The position numbers and the translations under genes are program-made. A DNA stretch of 64,000 nucleotides. Origin: Candidatus Kryptoniota bacterium (lineage in GTDB: Bacteria > Bacteroidota > Ignavibacteria > Kryptoniales > JAKASW01). The stretch covers positions 1 to 64,000 of the forward strand of contig DATCTN010000008.1 of the NCBI GenBank assembly GCA_036567965.1, read 5' to 3'. Position 1 is the stretch's first letter. Each line of letters begins with the position of its first letter. The notes beneath the pieces are model-generated. The model did no database searches, had not been told where the DNA came from, and was given only the letters and a program-made list of their open reading frames with translations. Below, in pieces: positions 1 through 8,111 of the stretch.

Positions 1-139
1 ACTTTTTGAGTATCTCGAGATATTCTACAACCGGGTTCGTCGCCACTCCGCACTCGGTTACAAATCACCTGTGGCTTTTGAAAATGAACTATCAACTGTG
101 GCTTAACTCCTTGTCCACTTTTCGGGGTGAACTCCATCA
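1..139 (+). mobile_element. Right end of an IS3-family insertion sequence (cut by window edge)
   Basis: The first 106 bases encode the C-terminus of an IS3-type transposase. They are followed by a terminal repeat at about 112-139, beginning GTCCACTTTTCGGGGTG and closing with TCA, the usual IS3-family end (5'-TGA...TCA-3'). The boundary is supported by what follows: directly beyond it lies the interrupted reading frame of another transposase on the opposite strand. The left end and target duplication are outside the window. Confidence 0.65.
2..106 (+). CDS. IS3-family transposase OrfB, C-terminal fragment
   Basis: The frame is open from the window edge and ends with TAA at 104-106. It reads [20 protein letters not shown] followed by SPVAFE, the familiar C-terminal signature of the DDE integrase core of IS3/IS150-type OrfB proteins, which cut and join the element ends. 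Only about 34 residues are present, so the catalytic DDE residues cannot be checked. It is a partial gene because of the window edge, not necessarily a broken one. No ORF track start applies. Confidence 0.7.
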   Translation, partial: LFEYLEIFYNRVRRHSALGYKSPVAFENELSTVA

Positions 140-545
140 TAAACGATTCATACTCTTCTGCAAACGTCTCCTTATGATGATGCCGCGGCTGATTAAGTAT
201 GTATTTGCAGACCTTATCCACATCAGCCTTCGACACCGAGAAGGCAGCCGCCGAGTCTTGCCATGAGAAGCGCCCGACGCAAAGCCTGTTTTTGTTTATG
301 AATCGTTCAGAGCTCTCAGCAACGATCGTAGCCAGGTCGTCTTCCGATAATTTCGGAGATCGTGAAACCAGAAAGTGTAAGTGTTCCGGGTTGGCATAAA
401 TTGCATATAATTTCGAATCGTTATTATTCACAATGCCGGTAATGTATTTCTCTATTCGCTCCCGGTTCTTTTCGTGAATAACGGGCTGGCGATCCCGTGT
501 TACCATGACGAAATGTGTGTACAGGTTGTTGTACTTTATCTTCAC
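140..545 (-). pseudogene. Y1 (IS200/RAYT-like) transposase truncated by the IS3 insertion
   Basis: Reading from a GTG at 545, the frame starts KIKYNNLYTHFVMVTRDRQP. It carries the HUH motif as HLH (in NPEHLHFLVS) and, near the end, the segment KYILNQPRHH, whose Tyr fits the single catalytic tyrosine of Y1 transposases. FSWQDSAAAFSVS is also typical of REP-associated tyrosine transposases. After about 135 residues the frame runs into the IS3 terminal repeat, so the native last residues are replaced by IS-encoded sequence with no stop before the window edge. HUH and Tyr are retained, so the product may be partly intact. The repeat array at 558-1456 lies directly upstream of the start, as RAYT genes often sit beside their REP targets. 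Family assignment is by motif only. Confidence 0.7.
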
Positions 546-557
546 TTATTCCTCAGC

Positions 558-1456
558 GATAAGGTAATAAGGTTGAGAAGGGCTGGTTGCTCTGGTTACT
601 AAGGTCTGTTGGCATGAAGGAGGAACTGCGCATCGATAAGGTTCTTCGTTCGTTCCTCGGGTTTGGTCGTTCAGTATTCTTGTGGGAATAAGGTAATAAG
701 GTTCGTAAGGACGCTTGTAGGTTTTGGTTACTAAGGTCTTTTGACATGAAGTAGCGGCCACCTTCTTATAAGGTTCTGCGGTCCTTCCTTGGGTTCGGCT
801 GTTCAGTGTTCTCATGGAGATCAGAACCTTATTCCCGTCTTCCAACCTTAGTAACACGCCACACTCCTCACGGTCTGACCTTATTAACTTATGCGACATC
901 AGAGTATCTCTTCCTCGCTTGGTCCACAGCGATAAGGTAATAAGGTTGACAAGGGCCGGTTGTTTTGGTTACTAAGGTTCGTTGGAGTGAAGTAGCAACC
1001 GCGCATCGATAAGGTTCTTCGTTCGTTCCTCGGGTTTGGTCGTTCAGTATTCTTGTGGGAATAAGGTAATAAGGTTGAGAAGGGCTGATTGCTCTGGTTA
1101 CTAAGGTCTGTCGGCGTGAAGGAGCGTCTGCGCATCGATAAGGTTCTCCGTTCGCTCGTTGAGTTCGTCTGTTCAATGTTCTCATAGAGATCAAAACCTT
1201 ATTCCGGTCTTCCAACCTTAGTAACACGCCACACTCCTCATAGCCAAACCTTATTAACTTATGCGGCATCAGAGTATCTCTTCCTCGCTTGGTCCACAAC
1301 GATAAGGTAATAAGGTGGTACAGCCGTTGTTTGCCCGGGTTACTAAGGTCCGCCACCATGGGATAGTTGTTTATGTTTCCGGTCAGATAGCGATAGTAAC
1401 ATTGGTAGCGGCCCAACTGCCTTGATAAGGTTCTTTCGCTTTTTACTGTAGGCATG
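558..1456. repeat. Tandem REP-like repeat array, units of about 372 bp
   Basis: Two full units (558-930 and 931-1300) and a partial third (1301 to about 1456) begin with GATAAGGTAATAAGGT and are spaced 373 and 370 bp apart. Within each unit a shorter repeat starts again about 128 bp in (686 and 1059: GAATAAGGTAATAAGGTT). Each unit carries short forward motifs (ATAAGGTT, GTTACTAAGGT) in its first two thirds and their reverse complements (AACCTTATT, AACCTTAGTAAC) in the last third. A unit is therefore a large imperfect inverted repeat, like a REP/inverted-REP pair (BIME). The array abuts the start of the Y1 transposase gene, suggesting it is that enzyme's substrate family. Long open frames across it are a by-product of the repetition. 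Confidence 0.75.
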
Positions 1457-1604
1457 GTGAACACTTCCAACTTGCTCCTCACTTTGTAAATAGCTATGAG
1501 TCCGCGCGGTTCGACCGTGAAACCTCAAAAGGGCTCGTGAACCGAATCTATATGGAAAGAAAATGTTAGCGGTTTGGTGTCAGGTATTAGCCGATAACTA
1601 GAAG

Positions 1605-1871
1605 CTACTCCTCATGCTTCCTGCTTGTGATGGTATTAAATACGGCATAAAAAGATCGCCCGATCCCGCAAGCCCTTTCAAGTATTGAGCCGTGCTCCCA
1701 ACGTTTCACGTATACTGCGGAACACTTAGGGAATATAGTCGTCGTTAAAAGGAATCCCAAGAGGAAGAACCAAAGATCTGTGAAGGCGCGCGTGACCGCA
1801 GGGATCGATGCAAAGCTCAGGAAAGATAGGAAAAGGAATGTGTCTCCTAACACTCTCAGGTTAACGTCCAA
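1605..1871 (-). CDS. Small predicted membrane protein (88 aa)
   Basis: The product has two hydrophobic stretches, roughly residues 8-25 and 31-46, and a basic C-terminal tail, so a two-span inner-membrane protein is plausible. The start is a TTG at 1871 inside the end of the upstream gene (16-nt overlap), which would mean translational coupling. No family is recognised. Codon content cannot separate this from a chance frame, so it is a tentative call. If real, it is the last gene of the accessory run that begins with the GHKL ATPase set. Confidence 0.38.
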   Translation of the reverse strand: MDVNLRVLGDTFLFLSFLSFASIPAVTRAFTDLWFFLLGFLLTTTIFPKCSAVYVKRWEHGSILERACGIGRSFYAVFNTITSRKHEE

Positions 1872-2638
1872 AGTCCTAATTCTTTCAAAACGGGCACACC
1901 ATCCGGATGGTCGTGAGTGAGTTGATGAATCGTTTTGCTATATGCTTTTCGAAATCCCTTTACATCCACATCTATGCCAATCGGCTGCACAATGTGTTTT
2001 TGAAGCATTGCAGTAATGCTGCGTGCTACAACCAAACATAGATGCATAAAAGCGTATATATGAAAATCCTGCTCCACGGTGTCATCAAAATAACTGATGC
2101 TGAGAAGAAAAGTATCAATGCTTGTTGCATCTAATCTGGAATGACGGAAGTAGTAGACGGGATTGAGGTGCATAAAGTCATCGTTTATCCTTGAAAGCAC
2201 AGCACGGATGTCTGCAGAATTGGGAAGGCTTCTCGACTCAAGTTTCCCACCAGAATATTCTCTTTGATATGACTGCCAATCCTCTTCCCGATTCTTCCAG
2301 ATTTCGGCATACCTCTTATCATCAATCCATTTCCCCATGATCAGGGCTGCTTCAAGTGCCGGACGGAGAAGAACCCACCCCTGATACGAATGTGCCTCCA
2401 TGAAAGACTCGAATGCATTTCTTATCTGTCGCTGTGCGATACCCATAAAGGGAACGAAACTGACAAGTGTTTTGTCTTGCTTTGTCCTTCCCTTAGACAC
2501 AGCAACCAAGAGAGCGCTGTAATAATCATCCATCCTTAAGAAATCCTGGAAAATGTTTGAGTATTTGAGTAAAGAATTCTCTCGATTCGCAGCTATTGTA
2601 CGTCGATAATCGACAAAGGGGTGTTCATTAATGTCCAT
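1856..2638 (-). CDS. Hypothetical helical protein (260 aa), third gene of the GHKL set
   Basis: A soluble, mostly helical protein with no signal peptide. The central part contains WVLLRPALEAALIMGKWID and, later, DDFMHLNPVYYFRH. The R-x-x-L-E arrangement is faintly like the DUF5677 type of helical domain, but I do not claim membership. A His-rich end (HQLTHDHPDG) is also notable. It lies 113 nt downstream of the GHKL-protease gene on the same strand with no clear terminator between them, so co-transcription is possible. It could be an effector or accessory factor of that set, or an unrelated cargo gene of the island. It was not identified further. Confidence 0.72.
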   Translation of the reverse strand: MDINEHPFVDYRRTIAANRENSLLKYSNIFQDFLRMDDYYSALLVAVSKGRTKQDKTLVSFVPFMGIAQRQIRNAFESFMEAHSYQGWVLLRPALEAALIMGKWIDDKRYAEIWKNREEDWQSYQREYSGGKLESRSLPNSADIRAVLSRINDDFMHLNPVYYFRHSRLDATSIDTFLLSISYFDDTVEQDFHIYAFMHLCLVVARSITAMLQKHIVQPIGIDVDVKGFRKAYSKTIHQLTHDHPDGVPVLKELGLWTLT

Positions 2639-2751
2639 GCAAAACTATTCTTTCTGTTGTAACTGTTGATGACTCGTTATTCCCAGTTCCGTGGTAGCGA
2701 TCTGAATAATCGAGCGTTGTTTTATGACGTGTCTGATTAGAACTCACACCG
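2639..2751. other. Gap between GHKL-protease and the 260-aa gene
   Basis: No gene, clear hairpin terminator or strong promoter is visible in this short AT-rich gap. Transcription from the GHKL gene could read through it. Confidence 0.4.
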
Positions 2752-4179
2752 TTAAACACCGAATATCCTTGAAAATACACTCGACTTGCGCTGACTATCT
2801 CCGATTCGTGATCCCGTCTTTCCCAGAAGTTCGGTCAGCGATTTTTCAAATTCGCTTGATATATCAGATGCACCACTGCGCGCATGGCCTATTTCATGGA
2901 GCAATGTTCCAGCAAACTGTTCCAAACTCCTAAGTTCAGTTCGTTTAATGATGATACTAGATGTAGCAGGATCCCAAAGCCCCGCTGCTTCCACAAAGGC
3001 AAAGGATTCCATTCTCATCGTCTCAGAAATCTTTATATGTTTCACGTTGTTTGGCAGTCCGCCTATCTGTTCGACAATTCCTGGAACTGCATCATAAATT
3101 GCCTTTTCCGATGGCATTAGAGAATGTGGTTCGATAAACTTGAATTGAAAACTATCGTTCCAATCTGTCTGGAATTGTGATAAGTCTTGAATCACATTGC
3201 CAGAAAAATCTTTCTGGCCTGAAATCTTGTCTTTCACGTTGTCGGGGATTGTGACTATTTCAAAACCTGCTTTCTTCGCCTCATCGACATATTTGGGTGC
3301 CTGTATAAGCTGGGATGGAGTGATAAATACTACCCTTTCCTGTGAATTCAAAATCTTGGTGGCATGCGCTGATACATCTGCCCATTTGAGTTCATCGTGA
3401 ATAGTACCGGTTTGAAACTGGCGCAGGTCGTTTACCATACGCTCGGCTACAATTTTCCCTTTAGAAGCAAGTAAAATAGATTTTACTCTCTCTGAATATG
3501 CTGTCCGCCCAACGTTTGTTCTCTCTCTGTTAAGGGCTTTCTTAATCGCCGCAGTCAACGAGGTAATATTATAGGAGAACAAGAAATTGTCCTCTTCAGC
3601 AACCTTGACTCCGTTTAAGTATATAATGCCTGAGTTGATCTTCTTTTGAAGAACTTCTCCATATTGAGTTTCTTCTAAAGAGGTTTCACCCGAGAATTTC
3701 AGAAATAGGTTCTTTGCTTTATCGACATCCGTTTTCGCACAACCCTGTAAAACGAAATCAGTACCAACTATCTCGGGGTCCGTAGCGTCGGAAAGATTGG
3801 CGTGCAATGTGATGATGTCCTCGAAATCTTGCTTTTCAGATTTCCCAAGTGTTATATCGTTGAACTTAGATTTTATCAACACCTTGATTCCTCTTCGATC
3901 AAAGGTTGCCAACGCATCTTTCAGGCCAACTCCGAACTTACCGATCAACTGCGGATTCTTCAGTTTTTCTTCGTTCTCGTTTTGAGTAAGGTGATCATAA
4001 CTCAAACCGCGACCAAAGTCACGAATATGCCAGTCGCTGTCTCCATCCTGAAAGATTTGGATATCCTTAGTTCCAGTCAGAACCTGCTCATCAAGAGCAT
4101 TGGCGATAACCTCCCTAATAGCGTGGTAAACTTCCCAATCCTCAAGAACTTTTTCTATGTTAAGATCAAACTTCTTCAT
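2752..4179 (-). CDS. GHKL-type ATPase fused to a C-terminal HExxH metalloprotease-like domain
   Basis: The N-terminal 200 residues carry the Bergerat-fold signatures of Hsp90/MutL/histidine-kinase ATPases. These are an N box (REVIANALDE, with E23, N27 and D30), a G1 box (DFGRG, 54-58) and a GKFGVGLK lid motif (80-87). The middle resembles no family I can name. Near the end, LLHEIGHARSG contains a HEIGH zinc site at 428-432. A downstream SSEFEKSLTELLG segment could supply the third, acidic ligand, as in zincin peptidases. At 475 aa it is a single-chain switch-plus-protease architecture. It overlaps the upstream 177-aa gene by 4 nt (ATGA), so the two are surely co-translated. Setting next to transposons suggests a defence or conflict role. 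That role is inference, while the two domains are read directly from motifs. Confidence 0.85.
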   Translation of the reverse strand: MKKFDLNIEKVLEDWEVYHAIREVIANALDEQVLTGTKDIQIFQDGDSDWHIRDFGRGLSYDHLTQNENEEKLKNPQLIGKFGVGLKDALATFDRRGIKVLIKSKFNDITLGKSEKQDFEDIITLHANLSDATDPEIVGTDFVLQGCAKTDVDKAKNLFLKFSGETSLEETQYGEVLQKKINSGIIYLNGVKVAEEDNFLFSYNITSLTAAIKKALNRERTNVGRTAYSERVKSILLASKGKIVAERMVNDLRQFQTGTIHDELKWADVSAHATKILNSQERVVFITPSQLIQAPKYVDEAKKAGFEIVTIPDNVKDKISGQKDFSGNVIQDLSQFQTDWNDSFQFKFIEPHSLMPSEKAIYDAVPGIVEQIGGLPNNVKHIKISETMRMESFAFVEAAGLWDPATSSIIIKRTELRSLEQFAGTLLHEIGHARSGASDISSEFEKSLTELLGKTGSRIGDSQRKSSVFSRIFGV

Positions 4180-4709
4180 GCTTTTGCACCCATTTCCGTC
4201 TCCAATTTATCTAATTCATTTACTGCTGTTGAGTAAGACGACGCCCCCGAACACTTTTGTTGAAGTTCCGCTTGCACAAGTTTTATTGTTTCAATAATCT
4301 TGGCGACTCTCCTTGTTTTAGCGGATTCGTTCTTTAGAGTTTCGATTTCTGCCAATCGTGCCCCGGAAAATCTTTTCATGGCGTTAACAAGTGAAGTACA
4401 ATAGAATTCGTTCAAATCAAACTTGTCTGGATTCTTAAGAAATGAAAATTGATAATCTTGAAGAATACTATTCGGATACATCGTCTTGTGTTGGCTTATA
4501 GCCCCTTGAATCAATGTTGGGTATTGCGGATTGTTTTGAGCGCTCCTCAATGTTCCGGTTACTGACTCGTTGAGACCTTGAGGAATCATTAGAAGAAAGT
4601 TGTATCGGCTTTCAATTGTTTCAAGATTCTTTGATGATGCGATAATATAGAGAGATTCTAAAGCTTGTACCGCTGCCCTCTGAACGTTCATTGCGAAGAA
4701 TGTATCCAT
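4176..4709 (-). CDS. Helical partner protein of the GHKL-protease (177 aa)
   Basis: No recognised family. The sequence looks all-alpha. The C-terminal third (about 115-175) is rich in E/K/L with heptad-like spacing (RLAEIETLKNESAKTRRVAK) and could form a coiled coil. The start ATG at 4709 is preceded by AAAGGAA at good spacing. The stop overlaps the ATG of the GHKL-protease by 4 nt, which points to fixed stoichiometry and probably a complex: a sensor, adaptor or inhibitor/substrate of the protease. It is the first gene after the hairpin at 4748-4780, so its promoter should lie between 4710 and about 4750. Confidence 0.8.
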   Translation of the reverse strand: MDTFFAMNVQRAAVQALESLYIIASSKNLETIESRYNFLLMIPQGLNESVTGTLRSAQNNPQYPTLIQGAISQHKTMYPNSILQDYQFSFLKNPDKFDLNEFYCTSLVNAMKRFSGARLAEIETLKNESAKTRRVAKIIETIKLVQAELQQKCSGASSYSTAVNELDKLETEMGAKA

Positions 4710-4747
4710 GATATGTTCCTTTCTGATGATGATAATTGTACGCTGAG

Positions 4748-4780
4748 TATGAAAACAGGTCGGAAATTGTTCGGACCTGC
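4748..4780 (-). terminator. Hairpin just after the 303-aa gene, terminator-like
   Basis: On the minus strand, two bases after the stop of the 303-aa gene, a 24-bp inverted repeat (4756-4779; arms CAGGTCCGAA and TTCCGACCTG, one mismatch per arm) is followed by TTTTC. This fits a Rho-independent terminator separating that gene from the 177-aa/GHKL pair. Because it is nearly palindromic and sits upstream of the pair, it might instead be an operator. Confidence 0.5.
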
Positions 4781-4781
4781 T

Positions 4782-5693
4782 TTATGTCCCAGTAAGCGAC
4801 TGGTACAACTTTTTAACACCAATTTTAGAGTTTAATCGTAGAGCATTACCAAGGTGGTCGATTGCCTTAGTCGTTTCTCCACAACGATTATACGTTTCTC
4901 CTAGGAGCCTATGAATAAGCGCTTGGGTGTTTTCTGATACGCCCTTGTCTAAAGCTCGATACAGCATATCAATCACTTCTGAATAGAGTGCAAGTTCCGA
5001 ACCATGAAGATTGTCCAAAAGAATCTCCGCAATATAAAGGATCTCATATCCTGAACCATTTAGTGCTCGATCTTTTTGCCATTGAGCTATATCTAGAAAG
5101 GTACCGTTGAAGCTATACCTGTAAGATGTATTGTCTTTGTAGACAAGAGAGACTGTGCGGTCAGGCCCGTCAAATTTATATTCCTTTGCATGGCCAGTAA
5201 TTGGAACAAATTTGCCGACCATGTTTTTACTCTCAAGATCAAAGATGCACAGCACATTACTGTCATCTTTATATTCACTACCGGCAGTCCCACAGGCGGC
5301 TAGTCGCCCGTCGGTCGACAAACCGTTGTCGTATAGGTTAGCTCTGAATGTTTCCTTAATTAACACATGGCCGGACGGAGAAAAGGCATAAAATGTTCCA
5401 TTCAACTCATCCCCAAACATCCAATCATTAAGAATAAAAATTCCTGTGTCCGAGACTTTTCCGTCATTGGGTCTCTCCATCTTACCTGTAAGGACAATGT
5501 TGGAGCCGTTGAGCAATAAGTATGTGCCCAATCCTTCCTTCCGCGAACCACCAACTCTACCCGAGGGATCGGCATCAGACCAGGCTATAGTGAAACGACC
5601 ATTAGGTGAACGAGAGCAGGGACCGAAGAAATGTGGTTGATCAACCTCTAAAAAAAGGATGTCCCCGATGGATTTTATTTGAACGTTACTCAT
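4782..5693 (-). CDS. Predicted beta-propeller plus TPR-like protein (303 aa)
   Basis: The first 200 residues alternate short beta segments with turn motifs of propeller blades (CSRSPNGRFTIAW, YAFSPSGHVLIKE, GLSTDGRLAACG). The last 100 are helical and end in a tetratricopeptide-like pair, with LLGETYNRCGETTKAIDHLG close to the TPR consensus. Such combinations usually make protein-binding scaffolds. There is no signal peptide, so it acts in the cytoplasm. It lies upstream of, and in the same direction as, the GHKL-protease pair, separated by a terminator-like hairpin, so it may be a separately expressed member of the same set or simply a neighbour. Family unknown. Confidence 0.8.
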   Translation of the reverse strand: MSNVQIKSIGDILFLEVDQPHFFGPCSRSPNGRFTIAWSDADPSGRVGGSRKEGLGTYLLLNGSNIVLTGKMERPNDGKVSDTGIFILNDWMFGDELNGTFYAFSPSGHVLIKETFRANLYDNGLSTDGRLAACGTAGSEYKDDSNVLCIFDLESKNMVGKFVPITGHAKEYKFDGPDRTVSLVYKDNTSYRYSFNGTFLDIAQWQKDRALNGSGYEILYIAEILLDNLHGSELALYSEVIDMLYRALDKGVSENTQALIHRLLGETYNRCGETTKAIDHLGNALRLNSKIGVKKLYQSLTGT

Positions 5694-5806
5694 TGAGCAA
5701 TTCCCGCTTGGTTTGGGAGCCTACCAATGTTTGACTAATGCCACCTGCTCTTGCAACGCTATGACCTGTTGCCAAACTCCCTCTTGATGTTTTCCCTCTG
5801 CCCTTC

Positions 5807-6040
5807 CTTACGATCCCGCCATCAGCCCGACACATTGGCAGTGGACCATTCCTGACATTCGTCAGGACAGGCTTGAACGAATATAGATGGTACAGGAGGG
5901 AGTGTCAAGCGGAGCGATCAGGGATCAGCTGTCAGTAATCAGCTATCAGCCATCAGCAAGTAGCAGTCAGCTGCTAGGAACTAGCGTTTAGCTAAAAGCT
6001 AATAGCTAATTTGCTAACAGCTGCCCCCCGGTTATCAGCT
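5807..6040. repeat. Dispersed intergenic element, copy 1
   Basis: A core at about 5813-5928 (CGCCATCAGCCCGAC, GGACCATTCCT, TCGTCAGGACAGGCTTGAAC, GAATATAGAT, GGAGTGTCAAG) is shared in order and orientation with 8805-8910. It is followed in both copies by a degenerate run of TCAG-type units (GATCAGCTGTCAGTAATCAG) and then one of GCTAA-type units. The rest of this 359-nt gap (5694-5806) has no gene that I can see. It ends just before the stop codon of the S10 peptidase. Confidence 0.65.
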
Positions 6041-6052
6041 ATCCTGCCGCAA

Positions 6053-7588
6053 TCACTTCTTCGGGTGTACCATGCTCTTTATGAATTCCGCGACGGTCGA
6101 TTTGAAAACCGGCAGGGATTCGGAATTGATATACATCATGTGGCCTGCCTGGAAGTATTTCATGTGAATCCTGTCCTTGATGCCCGGGATGTTGCTTCCG
6201 AGGTGATCCATGGTGTACTCGGTCTCAAAGAACGGCGTCGCGAGATCGAAGTAGCCGTTCAGGACTAGAACATTTAAGTATGGGTCTTTCTGCATTACAT
6301 CTGCCAGCTTCCTGGTCACATCCGGATACCCCATCCATTCCGACCTCCCTTGCGGTTTCCAGTCCCATCTAAAATCCTTGTTGTCGTAGGCGTCCGGGTG
6401 ATATGTCTGGTCTGTCGGGAAGTTGAGATCCGTATGCAAATAATTCATGAAGTCGGTCACGAATACGGGGCTGATCGTACTGCTCTGCGGGTCGTACTCG
6501 GAATATTCGCCGAGAAGATCGGGAGTCGGACCCTGGTAACGGGAATCCAACCTTCCGACCGTCACTCCGCGGCTGCGAAGCAGCTCCTCCGTGAACTGCG
6601 GCTCGTTCACCCTCAGATTCGCTTTCAACCAGTACGACTTGGAGATGCCGGTATATTCATTGAGTTTGTCGACGACGTCTTTGAGTTTCGAGCTGTCGAT
6701 TGAAGCGCCCTCGAAGAGCGCATCCGCATATTCTCCTTTTGCGAATTGCCGAACTGCCACAAGAAAAGAATCGAGATCAGAGACTTGCACGGGAAGTACA
6801 TGATGGTACCATGATATTGCCGCGTATGTCGGGAGATAAAGTACGTACGGCAAATCGTTGACATTCGTGAAATCGTCCGGCAAAAAGTTTAAGATGGTCG
6901 ACACGAGAATGACACCGTTCACCTCGATGCCCATGTTTTCGAACAGGTAGTCGGCCACTCCCGCAGACCTCGTAGTTCCGTAGCTCTCGCCCAGAAGAAA
7001 CTTCGGTGAATTCCATCTATTGTTCGCACCGATATATTGAAAAATAAACTGGCTGACCAACTTAATGTCCTGGTCGACGCCCCAGAAGTCGGAGCCTTTC
7101 GCTTTCCCCACAGGCCTGCTGAAACCTGTCCCGACGGGATCCACCATGACCAGGTCCGTCACGTCGAGAATCGAATACGGGTTGTCTTCCATTTTGTACG
7201 GAGGTGGCGGAGTCGCTTCCGGATCATCGATCACTACTTTTTTCGGCCCGAGCGCGCCCATATGAAGCCAAATCGAGGATGAACCCGGGCCGCCGTTGTA
7301 CGCAAACGTTATCGGCCGGTCGTCCTTTGAGCTGACGCCATCTTTTGTATAAGCAACGAACCCGATCAACGCGATTGCGCTGTCCCTGTCATTTTTCAGG
7401 AGGAACGTTCCCGCCGTGGCAGTATATGGGATTTGTTCACCGTTGATGGTAATGGTATGGTGTGTCACAACCTGGACAGGTTTTGGTATTCCAGCTTGAG
7501 TGGAATCATGTTTCTGTTCTCCCTGCTGGGCGAACCCCGTCATGGCAGAAAGAGAAATCACGAGGACCACGAGAATCGACTTATACAT
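6053..7588 (-). CDS. Secreted serine carboxypeptidase, peptidase family S10
   Basis: Removes C-terminal amino acids from peptides outside the cytoplasm. The fold signature FAYNGGPGSSSIWLHMG (oxyanion region) is followed by GESYGT holding the nucleophilic Ser (about residue 202). The catalytic Asp lies in NGYFDLATP (about 443) and the His in QAGHMMY (about 483). I place the start at the ATG at 7588, preceded by TGGGAG, because it opens a clean signal peptide (MYKSILVVLVISLSAMTGFA). The longer frame to 7696 lacks one. It stands alone, with no operon partner, and probably takes part in peptide scavenging along with the S9 peptidase at 13961-16000. Confidence 0.93.
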   Translation of the reverse strand: MYKSILVVLVISLSAMTGFAQQGEQKHDSTQAGIPKPVQVVTHHTITINGEQIPYTATAGTFLLKNDRDSAIALIGFVAYTKDGVSSKDDRPITFAYNGGPGSSSIWLHMGALGPKKVVIDDPEATPPPPYKMEDNPYSILDVTDLVMVDPVGTGFSRPVGKAKGSDFWGVDQDIKLVSQFIFQYIGANNRWNSPKFLLGESYGTTRSAGVADYLFENMGIEVNGVILVSTILNFLPDDFTNVNDLPYVLYLPTYAAISWYHHVLPVQVSDLDSFLVAVRQFAKGEYADALFEGASIDSSKLKDVVDKLNEYTGISKSYWLKANLRVNEPQFTEELLRSRGVTVGRLDSRYQGPTPDLLGEYSEYDPQSSTISPVFVTDFMNYLHTDLNFPTDQTYHPDAYDNKDFRWDWKPQGRSEWMGYPDVTRKLADVMQKDPYLNVLVLNGYFDLATPFFETEYTMDHLGSNIPGIKDRIHMKYFQAGHMMYINSESLPVFKSTVAEFIKSMVHPKK

Positions 7589-7696
7589 TTCCAACTCCCA
7601 CTTTTGATTTTTCAACGAGTTCATTTTAAGCGTGGTGGCTTTAGCAAACAAGCTGACCAGTGCTGGGCTACTTTCAAAGTGAAGTGACATTGACAA

Positions 7697-8015
7697 ATTC
7701 TCTCACTGTCATTCCGGTCCGACCGCAGGATCGGCGGCCGGATCGTGGGGACATGCTCTTAGCGGGAATCTATCTCCATTCTCCACCATGGATTCCCGAT
7801 GCCGCCTTGCGGCATGCCGTGAGCGCTTTTTGCGCCATCCCGACATATAAATAATTCTGACGGGACATACTCGTATAGAATAATTGAGCGGCATAGGAGC
7901 GTTCGGGAATGACATTTGTGTTTTTTTTGAACGCCGTAGAATACTCAACGATGGGACATTTCAGTAGCGTCAAAATAGCCCACTACCAGCTGACCCCCCT
8001 GGCAACAGCTCAGTC
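7697..8015. other. Gene-free stretch with small hairpins
   Basis: No convincing gene. It contains a perfect short hairpin (ATGCCGC CTT GCGGCAT, near 7799-7815) and G/C-rich near-palindromes around 7720-7745 (GGATCGGCGGCCGGATC). These look like repetitive extragenic sequence rather than terminators, as no T-run follows. Confidence 0.4.
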
Positions 8016-8061
8016 ACCTTGCGAAGGTTTCACAGCTATCTCTCAGATACCTTCGCAAGGT
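8016..8061. repeat. 13-bp perfect inverted repeat
   Basis: ACCTTGCGAAGGT (8016-8028) and ACCTTCGCAAGGT (8049-8061) are exact reverse complements separated by 20 nt. Both are followed by TTCA, so the arms are also near-direct repeats. It lies downstream of the minus-strand gene ending at 8112. No T-run follows, so an extragenic palindrome is more likely than a terminator. Confidence 0.55.
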
Positions 8062-8111
8062 TTCAGCGCCGCAGAACACAGCAAGCCCGACGCGCGCCTG
8101 ACGGTCCGTGT

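Noticed and set aside
558-1456. Possible CRISPR array
   Set aside because: Units are about 372 bp with internally repeated and inverted motifs; no short identical repeats with unique spacers and no cas genes.
546-1482. Long minus-strand open frames (117 and 197 codons) across the repeat array
   Set aside because: They follow the tandem repeat exactly, several frames are open at once, and the products are the same low-complexity segments repeated. Best explained as repeat DNA.
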